A stretch of 64,000 nt of DNA from positions 1 to 64,000 of the forward strand of contig JAZRFM010000003.1 in NCBI GenBank assembly GCA_045661345.1. The letters are read 5' to 3'. The notes beneath the pieces are model-generated. The model ran no database searches. It was not told where the DNA came from and worked only from the letters and a program-made list of their open reading frames with translations. The position numbers were made by a program, and so were the translations under genes. Positions 1 through 7,949 of the stretch are shown one piece after another. How positions within the stretch are numbered: the first letter of the stretch is position 1; the number at the start of each line of letters is the position of its first letter. The stretch comes from RUG12461 sp045661345. GTDB lineage: Bacteria > Bacillota > Clostridia > Lachnospirales > Lachnospiraceae.

Positions 1-1
1 A

Positions 2-259
2 ATGAAGTACGAAAATGTGCGGGAAGGAGTAAAGACTATTATGGGTGGTAAAGTATTGAACTATGAGGCAAAGGATATTTTGAACCAAGGGATTGAGCAG
101 GGAATTGTGCAGGGTTCTGATAAGACGCGAAACGAGGTTGCCGAAAATATGATCAGGCTGGGGAAGAATTCTTTTGAAGAGATTGCACAGTGCACAAATA
201 TGTCCGTCCCGGACGTCGAAAAGCTTGCTGAGAAGCTGGGCGTTCTTACGCCCGCATAA
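2..259 (+). CDS. C-terminal part of an Rpn-family PD-(D/E)XK nuclease/transposase-like protein (partial)
   Basis: Only the last 85 codons or so are inside the window; an in-frame ATG lies at base 2, but the gene very likely starts upstream. The visible tail has the spaced Gly-Ile-Glu-Gln-Gly repeats (residues about 28-38) and a small helical end (FEEIAQCTNMSVPDVEKLAE) that are typical of the C-terminus of Rpn recombination-promoting nucleases, also annotated as PD-(D/E)XK family transposases. The catalytic domain is not visible, so activity cannot be judged. It is convergent with the next gene, 25 bases away, with no clear terminator between them. The family call rests on the tail only. Confidence 0.6.
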   Translation: MKYENVREGVKTIMGGKVLNYEAKDILNQGIEQGIVQGSDKTRNEVAENMIRLGKNSFEEIAQCTNMSVPDVEKLAEKLGVLTPA

Positions 260-284
260 AAGGATTGTTTGTACTGATATGCAT

Positions 285-1289
285 CTATTGAACCCTTCTG
301 TTGGAACTGTCAAGGTATTCCTGCCATAAGCGATAAAGCTTATTCTCCGACTCATGGACGGTTTGCCTGTTTTCTCCGTCCTCCTTGTCCTGAAAAACCG
401 TTGCCATCTCGCGTACAATCATGTCTTCCTCACAAACGATTTCTCCCTGCTCTATCAGTTTCAGGAGTATCAACAGGATGCTTCGACATGCCTCCCCTGC
501 GTCACGAACTCTTACCGGTCCCATAAACACCATATCATCCACTATCATAACGGAAAGACGTTGCGAGAGGTTGTGAAAGATTTTGCTTCTTGCTTTTCCT
601 CCCAGAATTTTCATAGCACAGGCGAGATCCGCATTTTTCACATCCCGCAGAATGCGTTGTACTGCCCGATCATCGAGTTCCGGCATGAGACCATCCACCA
701 ACCTGACGAGATAATAATACCTGTCTCCGGGTTGAATAGAAGAGATTACATCCTCTCCGCAAAGGTTCTCCACCATACTCATGTCAGACTCGTCACTCTC
801 AGTTGCCCGCTTTTCGGCCATAGCCTTTTCTTCATTTAACCGCTCATATTCATCTGCTATTTCTTCCGGCAGCAGGTTTTCAAGAGACTCTTTCAAAACC
901 CTCGGATTCATACCCGCCTGTATCCCCAAAACGCCATACATCATAATGAGGTATTGCAACGCCTCGTATCCTGTGTTGTTTGAAGAAAAATATCTTGCAA
1001 GTATGATTTCCTGAACATGCTCAGGATCCGTGCCATCTACGACAAGCATCAGCATCTTCTGCAGATACTTGGATCCGGGGAACGCCTCCATCTTGAATGC
1101 GCGCTCCTCAAGGGCAAGCAGCCCCTCTTTTCTCGATGTATCGGAAAGATCCAATAGAAGTTCTACTGTATCAATCAGCATTTTCCGAGATTCCATACTC
1201 ACGGCAATGCTGTCCGAAGCGGAATCTTTTTCGAAATCGCGGATCTCCTCCATACATTTGCGTATTTCATAATAGAATAAATCTCTCAT
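285..1289 (-). CDS. Soluble MotA-like/FliG-C-like chimeric protein A
   Basis: A 334-residue protein with no membrane segment. Residues about 36-100 resemble the cytoplasmic part of the flagellar stator MotA: an (S/A)RKEGLLALEE stretch followed by LVVDGTDPEHVQEI, as in MotA's 'R.EGLLALEE...VVDGTDPE'. Residues about 199-284 resemble the FliG middle/C-terminal unit that binds FliM and the stator: LDDRAVQRILRDV, DLACAMKI, DDMVFMGPVRVRDA and a closing EQGEIV. So it joins a stator-like and a rotor-like segment in one cytoplasmic chain. It is the last gene of a five-gene minus-strand operon and overlaps the stop of its paralogue by four bases (ATGA). No flagellar gene is nearby. The resemblance was read by eye; function is unknown. 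Confidence 0.75.
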   Translation of the reverse strand: MRDLFYYEIRKCMEEIRDFEKDSASDSIAVSMESRKMLIDTVELLLDLSDTSRKEGLLALEERAFKMEAFPGSKYLQKMLMLVVDGTDPEHVQEIILARYFSSNNTGYEALQYLIMMYGVLGIQAGMNPRVLKESLENLLPEEIADEYERLNEEKAMAEKRATESDESDMSMVENLCGEDVISSIQPGDRYYYLVRLVDGLMPELDDRAVQRILRDVKNADLACAMKILGGKARSKIFHNLSQRLSVMIVDDMVFMGPVRVRDAGEACRSILLILLKLIEQGEIVCEEDMIVREMATVFQDKEDGENRQTVHESENKLYRLWQEYLDSSNRRVQ

Positions 1290-2110
1290 CGTTTCACCAC
1301 ATCCTCATCCAGAAGCGCGATTTCCTTCCCCTCGATCAGCCTCGCAGTGAGATCTGACATGCCATCCATCGCGTCTGCAATATCCGTTTCACGCACCGGT
1401 CCCATGAACTCCATATCCTCCAGGATCATCGCCCGAAGCATCTTTGACAGGTTTTCAAGCACGACTTTCGCCATTTCTGGCTGGCAGCCCTTTAATGCCA
1501 CGCCAAGATCATTGTTCTGCACTTCTCGCAACATCCGCTGGATCGAGCGATTATCCATCCGCCTCAGATAACCCTCCAGTCGTTCCCTTGACGAAATCGC
1601 CGAGGGATCTTTCAGCTCCTGGCAGGGCGGGTTATTGACCGTAGCTTTCTCTTCGTATTCCGCAAAGCAGCTTTTGCGCATGAAATCACACACATTAAAG
1701 TTCTTTTGCATCTCCTCCGGAAGGAGCGCGCATAGATGCGCTGACAGCATGCGCATATCCGGATTCTCCTGTACGACAGTCGCTGTCCGGTAATAGATAT
1801 AGTCAATAAAGGCATCCCATCCCGCCGGACTGTCATAAGTGTATTTGGCAAGAAAAATCTCCAAAAGGCTGATTTGGATATCCTGTGAAAAAGGCACAGA
1901 CAACAGCTTTGCAAAAAAATCCGCGTCCTTTACATCTTTCGGAAAGTACCCATCCTGAATCGCCTCCTGCACACCAACCATACCTCGATTTCCGGCAAGC
2001 CGCTCCACATCCTCAGCAAGATCAAAAACCTTCTGCACCTCGTCGATCTTCTTCCCGTCAGGCTTTTCGTCTTTCACATTTGACAATATTTCCCTTAAGA
2101 TGGTTTCCAT
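1286..2110 (-). CDS. Soluble MotA-like/FliG-C-like protein B (paralogue of A)
   Basis: A 274-residue protein, taken from the ATG at 2108-2110, which has a GAGAGG ribosome site seven bases upstream; longer upstream starts lack one. Residues about 184-265 are the clearer FliG C-terminal match (MDNRSIQRMLREV, DLGVALKG, EDMEFMGPVR, EGKEIA). Residues about 30-135 align with the MotA-like half of the neighbour but have drifted (GNRGMVGVQEA in place of SRKEGLLALEE), and both end this half in a LLPEE motif. No membrane helix or signal peptide is seen. It is translationally coupled to protein A and follows the lipoprotein gene. The pair may form a heteromer, as tandem paralogues often do; that is inference. 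Confidence 0.72.
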   Translation of the reverse strand: METILREILSNVKDEKPDGKKIDEVQKVFDLAEDVERLAGNRGMVGVQEAIQDGYFPKDVKDADFFAKLLSVPFSQDIQISLLEIFLAKYTYDSPAGWDAFIDYIYYRTATVVQENPDMRMLSAHLCALLPEEMQKNFNVCDFMRKSCFAEYEEKATVNNPPCQELKDPSAISSRERLEGYLRRMDNRSIQRMLREVQNNDLGVALKGCQPEMAKVVLENLSKMLRAMILEDMEFMGPVRETDIADAMDGMSDLTARLIEGKEIALLDEDVVKR

Positions 2111-2158
2111 GATTGTCCTCTCTTTCATATGTATCATATATGCGCATAAGCACATATT

Positions 2159-3019
2159 TCAGTTTTGAAAAGCATTCTCAACGATTTCCGCATCCAGAAC
2201 ATCATATCCTTCCTGGTTATCCCATGTGTTAAAAACAACCGGCTCGTCCTCGCCAATCATTTCCCGAAGGTATTGTTGATACTCCCCCTCACTCACTTCC
2301 TGATCTTCACCGATATAGTAGTGACTTTCCAGTTCTTCTTCAGTGATCTCATCCATATAGTGTTCTTCGTATCCGATTCTATTGGCATTGCCCTCGGCAT
2401 TGATCTGAGAATAGTATGTCCCGACTACTCCCATGCCGCTGTCCATTGTGCGGATAATTCCTTTACCCGGATAATAGCTGACTGCATTGTATGATCCGAA
2501 TGGCCCGCTCTGTATCACGCTTTCCGCAGGATCATCCCCCTCCGTATATGTCAAGATGTAAATACTTGAAGCATGCATGGCTTCCGTTCCTCCATAGATC
2601 AGATCTGGGATGTCGTCATTCGTGATATAGTCAAAGCGGTAGACCACAGGGCCTCCCCTGATGATGTAATTCCCAACGGTTTCTCCCTGCTCCAGCGGAT
2701 GACCTTTCAAATAATCCGCATACGCCTGATAAACCTCATCAAAAGAGCGTTCTGCCATGAGGATTTCATCCTCCGTAACAGGCTCTGATTCTGTCACTGT
2801 CTCTTTTTCGACTGTTGCCTCTGACGTCTGTTCCGTTACTGCTTCTTCAGCGACTGGTTCCGTCATTGTTTCCGTCGCCGTAGTTATTTCCTCCGGAACG
2901 GATTCTTTTCCGCATCCAGCGAAAACCAGTGTAATCATCACTATTCCGATTATCAAATATCTTTTCACTTCCACTCCACCTCCAGTGTTCCCTTTATGAT
3001 AAAACAAATCTCTCATCAT
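2159..3019 (-). CDS. Lipoprotein with Thr/Glu-rich linker
   Basis: A secreted lipoprotein with the lipobox LVFAGC. The longest frame starts at 3019 (MMRDLFY..) with AAGGAGGG upstream, but its signal peptide would then have a 17-residue leader. An internal GTG at 2966-2968 with its own GGAGGTGG gives an ideal signal peptide beginning VKRYLIIG, so that may be the true start. After the lipid-anchored Cys comes a long Thr/Glu/Val linker, then a globular domain of about 190 residues with an Asn-Asp-Asp-Ile-Pro-Asp motif, as in many clostridial extracellular proteins of unknown role. It sits in the middle of the RNase H/FliG-like operon, one base after the previous stop and 48 bases ahead of the next start. 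Confidence 0.75.
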   Translation of the reverse strand: MMRDLFYHKGNTGGGVEVKRYLIIGIVMITLVFAGCGKESVPEEITTATETMTEPVAEEAVTEQTSEATVEKETVTESEPVTEDEILMAERSFDEVYQAYADYLKGHPLEQGETVGNYIIRGGPVVYRFDYITNDDIPDLIYGGTEAMHASSIYILTYTEGDDPAESVIQSGPFGSYNAVSYYPGKGIIRTMDSGMGVVGTYYSQINAEGNANRIGYEEHYMDEITEEELESHYYIGEDQEVSEGEYQQYLREMIGEDEPVVFNTWDNQEGYDVLDAEIVENAFQN

Positions 3020-3020
3020 G

Positions 3021-3854
3021 TCACGGTCTCCCTCCTTTGTTGATAGCGTGCCCGTCTTTCTGCGCCAGTTTATCCACCAGCAGATTCACCGTATTGCTCC
3101 CAACACCGATGCTTTGCTGATGCTCCAGCTCTATGGCTGTTTGCTGGATTTTCCATGCCTTGTCCTGCCAGTCCAGATTTTCCATTTTTTCCAGCACAAT
3201 CCTTCTCTCCCCCCGATAGAATCTGGTTGTATGATACTGCAGAATCGGATTATCCGAAAGCAGATCCACCTCGAATACGCAATGAACCGTATGAAAAAAC
3301 AATCTGTCATCTTCGATTTTGCTTTTCTGATCCAGTTTTCGGAGCACATAAAGGATTTTCCGGTCTCTCTCGTTTTTCATTTCCTTCTCTTCTTCCGAAG
3401 AACTAATTCCTGCCTTCAGCTTTTTCAGCTTTCGAAAAAGGCGGACCTGGCATTGTGACTCATAGCAAAGATCAGAAAGCTTTTCCATTTCGCATTTTAA
3501 CCCCAGTTCCCCCATATATCCCTGAAGGCCACGCTTTTCCCTGGGAAGAAGAATCATTTCAGACGCCAGTTCACTGATCCCGATCATACGACCAAATGGC
3601 AGTCTCCTTCCTGCACGGGATTCAACATATTTTATTCCAAATGTCTGACTCCTGTTCCAAAGGATTACGGTTCCACTTGGGTTCATCCAGTCACAAAGCC
3701 GGATCCAGTCCCCCTCGCTCACTTCCTGCCCGGCTTCGGTCTTAGTACTGTAAAAATGATCGATTTTATGAAGCGCCTCATCCAAACGTACCGCTGAGAA
3801 TTCGCTTATCTTCATATGTTTTTTCCATTTCATGGATAGGATAGTGTATTCCAT
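3021..3854 (-). CDS. Unknown 277-residue protein of the FliG-like operon
   Basis: I do not recognise this protein. It is basic, has no signal peptide or membrane helix, and begins at an ATG with AGGAG nine bases upstream, three bases after the stop of the RNase H-like gene. The N-terminal 120 residues are mixed alpha/beta with a GDWIRLCDWM segment; the middle (about 120-175) is a Lys/Glu-rich probable coiled coil; the end has a helical run before a Gly/Arg tail. Its position immediately after the RNase H-like gene suggests it is a partner of that protein, but nothing in the sequence gives a reaction. Confidence 0.6.
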   Translation of the reverse strand: MEYTILSMKWKKHMKISEFSAVRLDEALHKIDHFYSTKTEAGQEVSEGDWIRLCDWMNPSGTVILWNRSQTFGIKYVESRAGRRLPFGRMIGISELASEMILLPREKRGLQGYMGELGLKCEMEKLSDLCYESQCQVRLFRKLKKLKAGISSSEEEKEMKNERDRKILYVLRKLDQKSKIEDDRLFFHTVHCVFEVDLLSDNPILQYHTTRFYRGERRIVLEKMENLDWQDKAWKIQQTAIELEHQQSIGVGSNTVNLLVDKLAQKDGHAINKGGRP

Positions 3855-3857
3855 TTT

Positions 3858-5108
3858 CTATTCTCCTGCCATATATCTGAGTTCTTGAATCAGGTGTGGT
3901 ATCTGTTCTACAGGATGGGGGAAGTATTCTCTCACAACCTTTAACTCCTTTTCTGCTTTCTCCCAATTCTTGAAACGTTTGACAATTTCCGAAAGAAGAG
4001 GTCCTGTTGCCTGCATGAAGATCTTCTCTCTGCCAAGCTGATCCGCCATCCGGTTCCGATCCCTGCATATTTGGTTGATCGAAATACTGTTAAACTGTTT
4101 CTCAAAACTTCCAGACTCAGGTGTCTTTCTCCACAATTCAACTGCCCCGCTGTTATCCGTATAAACGACAACATCTCCATGAAAGTCCAGCATCAGAGCC
4201 GCCCACATGAGCGCGTCCTGGATTCCAGCTATGGTCGTATCCGTTGTGTTTTTTGCATCGTCCGCTACGGCCGCCCTTTTTTTCAGAATGGTATTCGGCT
4301 GTATCTCCGTCTCGGACTCCAGATACCCCTTGCAGATTAGATAGCTGTATACACCTTCCACTTCATCAAGGTTCGGATCGATCTTATGAAGCTGGTTCCC
4401 CCTTACGGATTCATCCACATAGATCGTGATCGTGTTCTGATTTACTTCTGACTTTTCCTCCATCGAAAGCATGGATAATCTGCTATACAACACTTTCTCC
4501 GGAACACAGCGGCAGGGAGCAATCCCCATGTTTTCAATCTTCTTTCTGGTGCTGGGGTATAACTGTCTTCCTGTGCAATACGGGCAGTCGATCCGATGAT
4601 ACTTTCCCCCTGTCTTTGTGATATATAAGTCCGTATCCTCATCTGTATTTGGAGACAAATCCTGATCAGAAAGAGCTTCCATTACCAGTTTCTCTATACC
4701 AATACACAGAAGCTGTCGTAATACAAAAGAGGAAGAGAAAATTTTCTCCAAATTGATCCGGGTTCCGCCAATCTCTTCCATGCGTAGCTTTTCAAGTACT
4801 TCCGCTTCATAAAGACCGACCAAATCCATCAGAGAATCGATATCTTCATAGTCTTTGTCCAAAAAGACAGCCGGATTCCTTTTATACCATTCCAAAAAGC
4901 GCTGAAAAAGATGTTTGCTTTTTTTTACAACTTCTTTGGCTTGACACTCCGGCAATTCTTCCATAGAAAGCAAACCCAGATACTGTCTGGCTGCTTTCAT
5001 AATCACGAAAGAAGATTGCTGGCAGGTTTTCTTCTGTCCCTTCGCAAATTCAATGTTCTTTTGATACGCTTCCATAAGCGTCTGATAATCCTTTTCAAAC
5101 TGTGTCAT
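3858..5108 (-). CDS. RNase H-like fold protein with Ada-like metal-binding motif
   Basis: A 416-residue cytoplasmic protein; the start is the ATG at 5106-5108, with GAGG nine bases upstream. Residues 1-155 are helical and unassigned. Residues about 161-202 have the pattern YHR-x2-C-x2-C ... G-x2-PCRC, which resembles the Ada/small metal-binding 'H-x3-C ... G-x2-PC-x2-C' module. Residues about 225-360 look like an RNase H fold: ITIYVDES (first Asp), VVVYTDNSGA (Asp on a later strand) and RNRMADQLGRE (a final Asp, as in 'N..AD.LA'). The Glu expected between the first two acids, near TTIAGIQDAL, is not evident, so catalysis is uncertain. It is the first large gene of the operon, which points to a nucleic-acid-linked role. 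Confidence 0.65.
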   Translation of the reverse strand: MTQFEKDYQTLMEAYQKNIEFAKGQKKTCQQSSFVIMKAARQYLGLLSMEELPECQAKEVVKKSKHLFQRFLEWYKRNPAVFLDKDYEDIDSLMDLVGLYEAEVLEKLRMEEIGGTRINLEKIFSSSFVLRQLLCIGIEKLVMEALSDQDLSPNTDEDTDLYITKTGGKYHRIDCPYCTGRQLYPSTRKKIENMGIAPCRCVPEKVLYSRLSMLSMEEKSEVNQNTITIYVDESVRGNQLHKIDPNLDEVEGVYSYLICKGYLESETEIQPNTILKKRAAVADDAKNTTDTTIAGIQDALMWAALMLDFHGDVVVYTDNSGAVELWRKTPESGSFEKQFNSISINQICRDRNRMADQLGREKIFMQATGPLLSEIVKRFKNWEKAEKELKVVREYFPHPVEQIPHLIQELRYMAGE

Positions 5109-5119
5109 TTCCCGATACC

Positions 5120-5233
5120 TCAATAATCCAGAAAGTCTTTCATCATGGTATTAACCCGTCCATCCTCCGTAATGGCAGTTACTGCAGTATGATCGCCTTT
5201 ACGGAAAGAGCACTCGATCGTTCCTGACTCCAT
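5120..5233 (-). CDS. Possible small ORF (37 residues) ahead of the RNase H-like gene
   Basis: A short frame from the ATG at 5231-5233 to a TGA at 5120-5122, ending just 11 bases before the start codon of the RNase H-like gene. The peptide starts MESGTIECSF and ends MMKDFLDY. An AAGGAG lies about 14 bases upstream, rather far. The tight junction suggests a real first cistron or a truncated gene remnant; chance cannot be excluded. Confidence 0.3.
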   Translation of the reverse strand: MESGTIECSFRKGDHTAVTAITEDGRVNTMMKDFLDY

Positions 5234-5364
5234 GATATGAAGACGCTTCTCCTTCCTTTGATAAAGCAATCATACCGCAGACGCATCTCAATTCACAGTA
5301 GCCTTGCGGGTTAAAATCATGCTGCCGACGTCAATTTTTTGATACAACAGAGGACGGTTGCTTT

Positions 5365-5400
5365 AAAAAGAGATCGCCGGGTTTTATCCCGGCGATCTCT
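5365..5400 (-). terminator. Intrinsic terminator of the telA operon
   Basis: A perfect 13-base-pair stem (5369-5381 with 5388-5400) around a six-base loop. On the minus strand it is followed by a run of five T, directly downstream of the telA stop. Confidence 0.85.
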
Positions 5401-5426
5401 TTGTTACGATTATGCTGATGACTGTA

Positions 5427-6572
5427 TTATTTCTTGCTTGCTTCCAGCATCTTCTGCTTCAGCTGGTTCTCGATCTCGACGAGTTCTTTCTCGGCTTCGG
5501 CGCGTTTTACCTTGCCCTCTGCCTGAATCCGAACCACCTCATCCAGTGTGTTGATCAGTGTTTCGTTGGTGTGGCGAAGGGTCTCCACCTCGACGATACC
5601 GCGCTCGGATTCTTTGGCTGCCTCGATGGTGGCCATCTGCAGTGCGTCCGCATTCTTACGGAGCAGCTCGTTTGTGGTCTCGGAAACCTCCCGCTGTGCT
5701 TTTGCGGCCTCACCCGCATGCTGCACGCCAAGGGCAATGACCATCTGGTTCTTCCAGAGCGGGATCGTGTTTACGATGGTAGACTGGATCTTTTCCGCCA
5801 TCATGGTGTCGGAGCTTTGGATCATACGGATCTGGGGTGCCGTCTGCAGGGAAATCGTGCGGGTCAGCTCCAGATCGTAAATCTTCTTTTCAAAACGGTC
5901 ACACATGGCGGCGTAATCCTTCGCTGCCTGGACATCCTCCTGGAGTCCGGTCTGCTCGGCTTTGTTCTGGAGTTCCACCAGCTTGCCGCTGCGTGCCTCC
6001 TGCAGCTTCTGCTTACCGGCCACGATGTACATGGAAAGCTCCTTGAAATAAGCAAGGTTTGCGTCGTACATCTTGTCCAGCAGCTCAATGTCCTTCATCA
6101 GGGTCACCTGATGCTTCTCCAGCTCGGTGCAGATCGTATTGACGTTGGTCTCCACCTTGTCATACTTCGCCTTTAAGCCCATCGCCTTATTGGCTGTCTT
6201 TTTGAAAAAGGCCTTGATGCCCTTTTCGTTTTCATCCACCTCAAAATTTTTCAGCTCCGCAATGAGCCCCGTCAGCATCTCGCCTGTCTCGCCCATATCC
6301 TTCGTGCGCACGGAGGAAAGCGCTTTCTCCGAAAACTCGGAAAGCTTCTTCTGGGTACCTGCACCATAGTTCAGCACGGCATTGGTATCGGAGAGGTCAA
6401 TCTGTGACACGAAGGCATCCACCTGTGCCTGCTCCTCGGGCGTCAGATTCAGTTCCTCCGAAAGCTCTTCCGTTTTCACCTCTGCGAGCTCCTGTCTGGG
6501 CTGTGGCGTATCACCAACACCAAAGGTCAGGGTGGGTGCGGTGGTCTCAAATTCCTTGAATTCGTTTTCCAT
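5427..6572 (-). CDS. telA: TelA-family toxic anion resistance protein
   Basis: A 381-residue cytoplasmic, almost wholly helical protein of the TelA/KlaA family. Typical features are the LSEFSEKAL and LIAELKNF segments near residues 75-115, the FFKKTANKAMGLKAKYDKVETNV stretch region, and the LxxxAxQTAPQIRMIQ-like helix followed by IPLWKNQM(V/A)IALG at about residues 240-285. Family members were named for tellurite resistance, but in Gram-positives they also link to colicin and envelope-antimicrobial tolerance; the molecular action is not established. It follows xpaC by 31 bases on the same strand, the usual pairing in Firmicutes, and is closed by a strong terminator. The family call is secure; a tellurite role is not shown. 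Confidence 0.9.
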   Translation of the reverse strand: MENEFKEFETTAPTLTFGVGDTPQPRQELAEVKTEELSEELNLTPEEQAQVDAFVSQIDLSDTNAVLNYGAGTQKKLSEFSEKALSSVRTKDMGETGEMLTGLIAELKNFEVDENEKGIKAFFKKTANKAMGLKAKYDKVETNVNTICTELEKHQVTLMKDIELLDKMYDANLAYFKELSMYIVAGKQKLQEARSGKLVELQNKAEQTGLQEDVQAAKDYAAMCDRFEKKIYDLELTRTISLQTAPQIRMIQSSDTMMAEKIQSTIVNTIPLWKNQMVIALGVQHAGEAAKAQREVSETTNELLRKNADALQMATIEAAKESERGIVEVETLRHTNETLINTLDEVVRIQAEGKVKRAEAEKELVEIENQLKQKMLEASKK

Positions 6573-6603
6573 GATTTCTTCTCTCCTTCTTTATACTAAA
6601 CTG

Positions 6604-7872
6604 TCACACTGGCACTTTTTCTTTTGCTTTTTCAGCCTGCAGCTCGGAGCCGGTGAGACCGTCCTGTGCCATCATGGTCTTCATGACGGAAATATCGGTG
6701 GAAACGTCCCATGCCGTATCCTCAAAAAGCTTATCCAGGAGATTCTCAAACGCCTCATTGATCACGTCCATGGCTGATTCGATCTCCTGCTTCGTAGAGA
6801 GGATATTGTCCCCCGTTGCACCCGGTGCGCTGACCTCCCGATAGGATGAGAGCAGCTTATCCGTGGTGGGCAGATAGTAGGTCATAAATTTGCGCAGCTC
6901 CTTTGCGCTGGAGGGATTGCGCTTCACCTGCTCAAAAATGCGCTTCATGATGTTTTCCAGCTGGTAAAGCTTTTGTGACATGATCTCCGTATCCGGGATC
7001 TCGTCGTTATAATTGCGAACCTTAAGCAGATAGGCATGTCCCTCGGCAAGCAGCGCCTTGACATCCTCCGGCAGATCGGAGTCCGCAATCTCGCTCCGGG
7101 CCTTCTCAGCCGCCTTCGCATTTTCAACCTTCTCCATCTCCAAAGCAACTCTCTGCTGCTCCAGAGACAGGTACTCCTGATATGCTTCCGACGTCAGCAT
7201 CAGGGTGGACTGGTCTTTATCAAATTCCGCAAAGGAAAAGAATTCCCTGTCCATCATTTTTTTCAGGTCGGACAGCACTTTTGCCCGGGAGCGTCCGGTA
7301 CCCTGCATGAGCTTCTCCACAGACAGGATCGGGGCATCCCCGGCTATCTTTCCGTATTGGTGATAAAGCTCCGCCAGACGGTGTGCCTTTCCTCCCCTTA
7401 CGGAAAGAACCGTCAGCAGCGCTGTCAGACCGCCGAAGACGATGAGCCCTGCGAGGAAAACCGGATTCACCATCAGAGAAATCAGCCAGAGAAACAGAAA
7501 AACCAGCGCCGGAATCCCGGTAAACAGCATCCCGACCCCGGCGGCGATCATGGAACCCAACCCGAGACTCCGTTTCACATGCTTCCGAAAGAATGGCGTA
7601 TCGGTATTCACCGGTGACGTCTTGATGTTGGTATAGTGTCGCGGCATCTCGTTCTCGGCGGAATTAATCTCCAGGTCCTGCCGGTAGCGATCGGTTGCTT
7701 TCCTGGTATTCTGCGCCACGGTATCTGTCGCGGATTTGATCTTCGACGTGGCCTCTTCCACCGATTGGCGGATCTGATTCCCGAGATTCTGAAACTGCTG
7801 GGATTGCACAGCTTCATTGACCTTGTTTGTAATCTCTTTGATTGCTCCGAAAACGATATCGTCCTTACTCAT
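6604..7872 (-). CDS. xpaC: XpaC-like membrane protein (5-bromo-4-chloroindolyl phosphate hydrolysis family)
   Basis: About 422 residues from the ATG at 7870-7872 (MSKDDIVFG), preceded by a short AGGT site. An amphipathic N-terminal half of about 100 residues leads to two close membrane helices (near residues 100-155, MIAAGVGMLFTGIPALVFL and the VFLAGLIVFGGLTALL segment). A GKAHRLAELY...YGKIAG linker and a long cytoplasmic helical domain follow; this is the XpaC arrangement. The family name comes from a Bacillus screening phenotype and does not prove a hydrolase. It is the first gene of a two-gene operon with telA, which it accompanies in many Firmicutes, so the two probably act together at the membrane. 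Confidence 0.85.
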   Translation of the reverse strand: MSKDDIVFGAIKEITNKVNEAVQSQQFQNLGNQIRQSVEEATSKIKSATDTVAQNTRKATDRYRQDLEINSAENEMPRHYTNIKTSPVNTDTPFFRKHVKRSLGLGSMIAAGVGMLFTGIPALVFLFLWLISLMVNPVFLAGLIVFGGLTALLTVLSVRGGKAHRLAELYHQYGKIAGDAPILSVEKLMQGTGRSRAKVLSDLKKMMDREFFSFAEFDKDQSTLMLTSEAYQEYLSLEQQRVALEMEKVENAKAAEKARSEIADSDLPEDVKALLAEGHAYLLKVRNYNDEIPDTEIMSQKLYQLENIMKRIFEQVKRNPSSAKELRKFMTYYLPTTDKLLSSYREVSAPGATGDNILSTKQEIESAMDVINEAFENLLDKLFEDTAWDVSTDISVMKTMMAQDGLTGSELQAEKAKEKVPV

Positions 7873-7949
7873 GTTACCTATCATATACCATTTCATGTGA
7901 AATGAAAAGAGATTTCCCCGCTGCATCTTTGCGCTGCATTTCCGGTTCC

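Noticed and set aside
285..2110. Part of a flagellar gene cluster
   Set aside because: Neither FliF, FliM, FliN nor a true FliG N-terminal domain is present, and neighbours are non-flagellar.
5234..5340. Promoter of the RNase H/FliG-like operon
   Set aside because: A TTGACG-like hexamer is present on minus, but no -10 fits at 16-18 bases, so no call is made.
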